This document shows, piece after piece, positions 15,066 to 17,499 of a stretch of 17,499 bases of DNA (position 1 is its first letter; every line of letters begins with the position of its first letter). The stretch spans positions 1-17,499 of the forward strand of contig JAJYBO010000033.1 in the NCBI GenBank assembly GCA_021778975.1. Reading direction: 5' to 3'. A model generated the notes under the pieces. The model had not been told where the DNA came from and did no database searches. It saw only the letters and a program-made list of their open reading frames with translations. Made by a program: the position numbers and the translations under genes. The stretch comes from Deltaproteobacteria bacterium. GTDB lineage: Bacteria; Desulfobacterota; Desulfobacteria; Desulfobacterales; Desulfatirhabdiaceae.

Positions 15066-15088
15066 TCAGGCCCTCATTTTTGGCCTGA
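15066..15088 (+). promoter_or_regulatory. Small hairpin in the leader of the AlbA_2/ParA unit
   Basis: TCAGGCC (15066-15072) pairs with GGCCTGA (15082-15088), a 7-bp stem with a 9-nt T-rich loop, 37 nt before the start codon at 15126. No T-run follows. It could be a leader structure or chance. Confidence 0.25.
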
Positions 15089-15116
15089 AATAAGCCGGAA
15101 GGTAATTGAAACGAAT

Positions 15117-15121
15117 GGAGG
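15117..15121 (+). promoter_or_regulatory. Ribosome binding site fixing the AlbA_2 protein start
   Basis: GGAGG ends 4 nt before the ATG at 15126. It separates the real gene from the upstream open frame that includes the transposase relic (for example the GTG at 15021). Confidence 0.75.
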
Positions 15122-15125
15122 CGTT

Positions 15126-16310
15126 ATGATAGCAAAAGATCGACTGAAAGGCTTATTGATAGATCTGGAAGCCGATAATATTGAACGCACAACGTCTCGC
15201 ACAGATACGGATAAATTTTGTCAGGCAATTTGTGCGTTTGCAAATGACCTTCCGGGACATGGCAGTCCCGGCTACCTTTTGATCGGTGTACAGGACAACG
15301 GCGTTCTTTCCGGATTGACAGTGACCGATGAATTGTTGAAGGGACTTGGCGGCATTCGGTCGGACGGGAATGTGCTGCCCCAGCCCTATATAAATGTAAC
15401 CAGTTTCAGGCTGGACGGCGGGGATGTGGCGGTTGTGGAAGTCTTTCCATCGGATTTACCACCGGTCCGTTACAAAGGACGGATTTATATTCGTGTTGGT
15501 CCAAGAAAGGCAATTGCCAGTGAACAGGAAGAGCGGGTGCTTTCAGAAAGACGGGTGGCGGCGGCTCGCTCTTTTGACGCACGTCCCTGTTCGGAAGCTA
15601 CTATTCGCGACATTGCGCTGGGGCAGTTTGATGCCTATCGCCGGCAGGCCGTTGATTTGGAAACTATTGCAGGAAACCACCGTTCTACCGAACATCAATT
15701 GGCTTCTTTGAGGTTTTACGTTCCGGAACGTAATTGCCCGACTTATGCTGGTATCTTGCTGTTCGGCAAAAATCCCCGATTTTATCTGCCGGGTGCCTAT
15801 GTTCAATATATCCGATTTCCGGGTACGCAACTGACCGATTTGCCCGAAGATCAATCTGAAATATCCGGAGACCTTCGCTCTGTACTTCATGAACTGGAGG
15901 TGCGCATCAGACTTCTGATACAGACAAAACTCCGCCCCATAAGCTCCCTTGAGGAAAAACTGCTCTCGGATTATCCGGAATGGGCGCTGCGGGAACTGCT
16001 GATGAATGCAGTCATGCACCGAAACTACGACAGCAATTCACCTATCCGATTCTATGCGTTTAACGATCACATTGAAATACTGAATCCGGGAGGCTTGTAT
16101 GGGGAAGCAACTCCGGAAAACTTTCCGACCCGAAACAGCTACCGCAATCCCATAATTGCAGAAGCAATGAAATCCCTCGGCTTTGTTAACCGATTTGGAT
16201 ATGGGGTTCAACGCGTACAAAAACTTTTGGCAGACAATGGCAACCCTCCTGCTGAATTTGAATTCGATCAACATTCCTTTTTGGTTAGAATCTGGCGGAG
16301 GCCAATATGA
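15126..16310 (+). CDS. AlbA_2 (Schlafen-type) / GHKL-ATPase protein, first gene of a two-gene unit with ParA
   Basis: This 394-residue protein is of the kind often labelled ATP-binding or RecG-related regulator. Residues ~15-130 form an AlbA_2 domain: DTDKFCQAICAFAND, PGYLLIGVQDNG, SGLTVTDELL, VAVVEVFPSD and PPVRYKGRIYIRVGPR. Residues ~205-250 contain TYAGILLFGKNPRFYLPGAY. Residues ~283-371 are a GHKL-type ATP-binding region with the N-box RELLMNAVMHRNY (289-301) and the G-box ILNPGGL (318-324), ending with FGYGVQRV. AlbA_2 domains bind nucleic acid, and in Schlafen relatives may cleave RNA; which applies here is unknown. The stop overlaps the parA-like start (ATGA), so the two are translationally coupled. 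It starts 66 nt after a transposase relic. Helicase motifs are absent, so it is not RecG. Confidence 0.82.
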   Translation: MIAKDRLKGLLIDLEADNIERTTSRTDTDKFCQAICAFANDLPGHGSPGYLLIGVQDNGVLSGLTVTDELLKGLGGIRSDGNVLPQPYINVTSFRLDGGDVAVVEVFPSDLPPVRYKGRIYIRVGPRKAIASEQEERVLSERRVAAARSFDARPCSEATIRDIALGQFDAYRRQAVDLETIAGNHRSTEHQLASLRFYVPERNCPTYAGILLFGKNPRFYLPGAYVQYIRFPGTQLTDLPEDQSEISGDLRSVLHELEVRIRLLIQTKLRPISSLEEKLLSDYPEWALRELLMNAVMHRNYDSNSPIRFYAFNDHIEILNPGGLYGEATPENFPTRNSYRNPIIAEAMKSLGFVNRFGYGVQRVQKLLADNGNPPAEFEFDQHSFLVRIWRRPI

Positions 16311-17290
16311 AGACCATAGCGTTTTTCAACAACAAGAGTGGCGTTGGAAAAACATCTCTGGTGTATCATCTATCGTGGATGTTTGCGGATCATGGGATCA
16401 AAACACTTGCGGCAGATATTGACCCTCAGGCCAACCTTACAGCCATGTTCCTGAATGAGGATCGCCTTGAAAATCTGTGGCCTGACAGTGAACATCCTGA
16501 TACGGTGTATGGTGCCATTCAACCGATTATGCGTGGTATTGGCGATATCGCCAAACCGCATGTGGAAATGATTACTCAAAAACTGGGTCTCCTTGCCGGA
16601 GATTTGGGCCTGTCTCGGTTTGAGGATAAACTGTCGGATGCATGGCCCCGGTGCCACAATCGCGATGAATCCGCATTCCGAACCATGACGGCTTTTCATC
16701 GCCTTGTTCAGAGTGGGGAAGATTGGGGAGCGGAAATAGTATTGATTGATATAGGTCCCAACTTGGGCGCCATCAATCGATCAGCATTGCTTGCTTCGGA
16801 TCAGATATGCCTGCCGCTGGCTCCCGATCTTTTCTCTCTGCAGGGGATGAAGAACCTCGGCCCCACACTGCAGGACTGGCGCGTCATTTGGGCGGAACTT
16901 CTTCTGAAAGCACCTGCGAATATTCCGATGCCAAAAGGCACGATGCACCCTGTCGGGTATATCGTCATGCAGCACAGTGTCCTCGACAGCCGTCCGGTCA
17001 TGGCATATAGACGATGGATGAATCGGATTCCCCATGTCTATCGTGATTCAGTTCTAAATGAACCGACTCATTCTTTACCTTCGGTCGAACAGGATCCGTA
17101 CTGTCTGTCTTTGCTGAAACATTACAGAAGTCTGATGGCGATGGCCATGGAGGTCCGCAAACCCATATTTTTCCTCAAGTCCGCAGATGGGGCAATTGGC
17201 GCACACATTGAAGCAGTCAAGAACTGCTATGATGATTTCCAAAAGCTTGCTGCCAGAATATCAGCAAATGTCGGTATTGCATTTTCTTGA
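16307..17290 (+). CDS. Orphan ParA-family ATPase, second gene of the AlbA_2 unit
   Basis: This 327-residue deviant-Walker ATPase has Walker A KSGVGKTS (10-17, with signature Lys10 and Lys15), Walker A' ADIDPQANLT (36-45) and Walker B VLIDIGPNLGA (144-154). The segment LWPDSEHPDTVYGAIQPIMR to FEDKLSDAWPRC (56-114) is an insertion relative to short plasmid ParA proteins and probably marks a separate subfamily. ParA proteins dimerise on DNA with ATP to move or count cargo. No parB, parS-like repeats or replication genes are seen, so a classical partition role is unsupported. The ATG lies within the 4-nt overlap with the AlbA_2 gene, which makes that protein the likely partner. The active-site residues look intact; Ser11 replaces the usual Gly. 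Confidence 0.87.
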   Translation: MKTIAFFNNKSGVGKTSLVYHLSWMFADHGIKTLAADIDPQANLTAMFLNEDRLENLWPDSEHPDTVYGAIQPIMRGIGDIAKPHVEMITQKLGLLAGDLGLSRFEDKLSDAWPRCHNRDESAFRTMTAFHRLVQSGEDWGAEIVLIDIGPNLGAINRSALLASDQICLPLAPDLFSLQGMKNLGPTLQDWRVIWAELLLKAPANIPMPKGTMHPVGYIVMQHSVLDSRPVMAYRRWMNRIPHVYRDSVLNEPTHSLPSVEQDPYCLSLLKHYRSLMAMAMEVRKPIFFLKSADGAIGAHIEAVKNCYDDFQKLAARISANVGIAFS

Positions 17291-17296
17291 GGCGCC

Positions 17297-17416
17297 ATGC
17301 CAGAAATACCCTCCGGAAATTTCGGCACTGGTTCAGTTCTAAGGCGTCCAAAACCGCATAAAATCATTATCCGGTTTTTGGCATCGAACCGTGCGAATCA
17401 CCAGTTGTATGTCTGA
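17297..17416 (+). CDS. Possible 39-codon ORF after parA
   Basis: An ATG at 17297, 6 nt after the parA-like stop, has GAGG 4 nt upstream. It encodes a basic peptide (SVLRRPKPHKIIIRFLASNR) ending at TGA 17414-17416. The good site and spacing favour a real third gene, but the length makes chance plausible and I recognise no family. Confidence 0.3.
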   Translation: MPEIPSGNFGTGSVLRRPKPHKIIIRFLASNRANHQLYV

Positions 17417-17499
17417 TTTGTGGCCATTCTATGGGCTATGTCCCGCTCAGACACATTGGTTCCAGACCGCATTGGTTTTGATAACATATTGAATTATCT
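17417..17499. other. Unassigned end of window
   Basis: These 83 nt show no ORF, repeat or clear terminator. An AT-rich stretch at the end (TTGATAACATATTGAATTAT) could be promoter material for a gene beyond the window. Confidence 0.3.

Noticed and set aside
15126..16310. RecG helicase annotation for the AlbA_2 protein
   Set aside because: No helicase Walker or DExH motifs are visible; only the AlbA_2 and GHKL regions often mislabelled as RecG are present.
16307..17290. Plasmid or chromosome partition locus
   Set aside because: There is a ParA-type ATPase but no ParB gene, parS-like repeats or replication initiator in the window.

Overview
The window looks like a chromosomal segment from a Gram-negative bacterium, most likely of the Desulfobacterota (former Deltaproteobacteria). 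That placement rests on gene content, mid-range GC, dispersed-repeat motifs that I associate from memory with Desulfobacterales, and an ISAzo13-type transposase relic. It is an inference and not proven. No rRNA, tRNA or CRISPR array was seen.

Layout. 1-709: C-terminal part of a TPR protein (+), cut by the window edge. 781-853: nested inverted repeat, a likely bidirectional terminator. 862-1335: rubrerythrin-type diiron protein (-). 1544-3361: YddA/SbmA-BacA-type ABC protein (+) whose ATPase domain has lost its catalytic motifs; it shares a TTAA stop palindrome with the convergent GH5 gene. 3358-13573 is one long minus-strand run. In transcription order it reads eno, pyrG, panB (housekeeping block), an N4-cytosine/N6-adenine-type DNA methyltransferase and a BstYI/BglII-type restriction endonuclease (ATGA overlap), rfbC-rfbD (dTDP-rhamnose; ATGA overlap), a 3-hydroxyacyl-CoA dehydrogenase-like protein and a patatin-like lipase (1-nt overlap), and a GH5 glucanase-like protein. 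The restriction gene is visibly AT-richer than everything around it, so the restriction-modification pair looks imported between panB and rfbC.

From 13739 the + strand carries a small winged-helix/coiled-coil protein divergent from eno and an unrecognised 124-aa protein. These are followed by an accessory junction of genetic wreckage (about 14620-15060). It holds a 5'-truncated vapC toxin gene split by a 104-bp MITE-like element with a TAA target duplication, then an ISAzo13-type transposase fragment.

Directly downstream lies a tightly coupled two-gene unit: an AlbA_2 (Schlafen-type)/GHKL-ATPase protein (15126-16310) overlapping by 4 nt an orphan ParA-type ATPase (16307-17290) that has no ParB. 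A possible 39-codon ORF follows after 6 nt. This pair, next to mobile-element debris, is the best candidate here for an undescribed system. Its function cannot be read from sequence alone; defence, element maintenance and regulation are all open.
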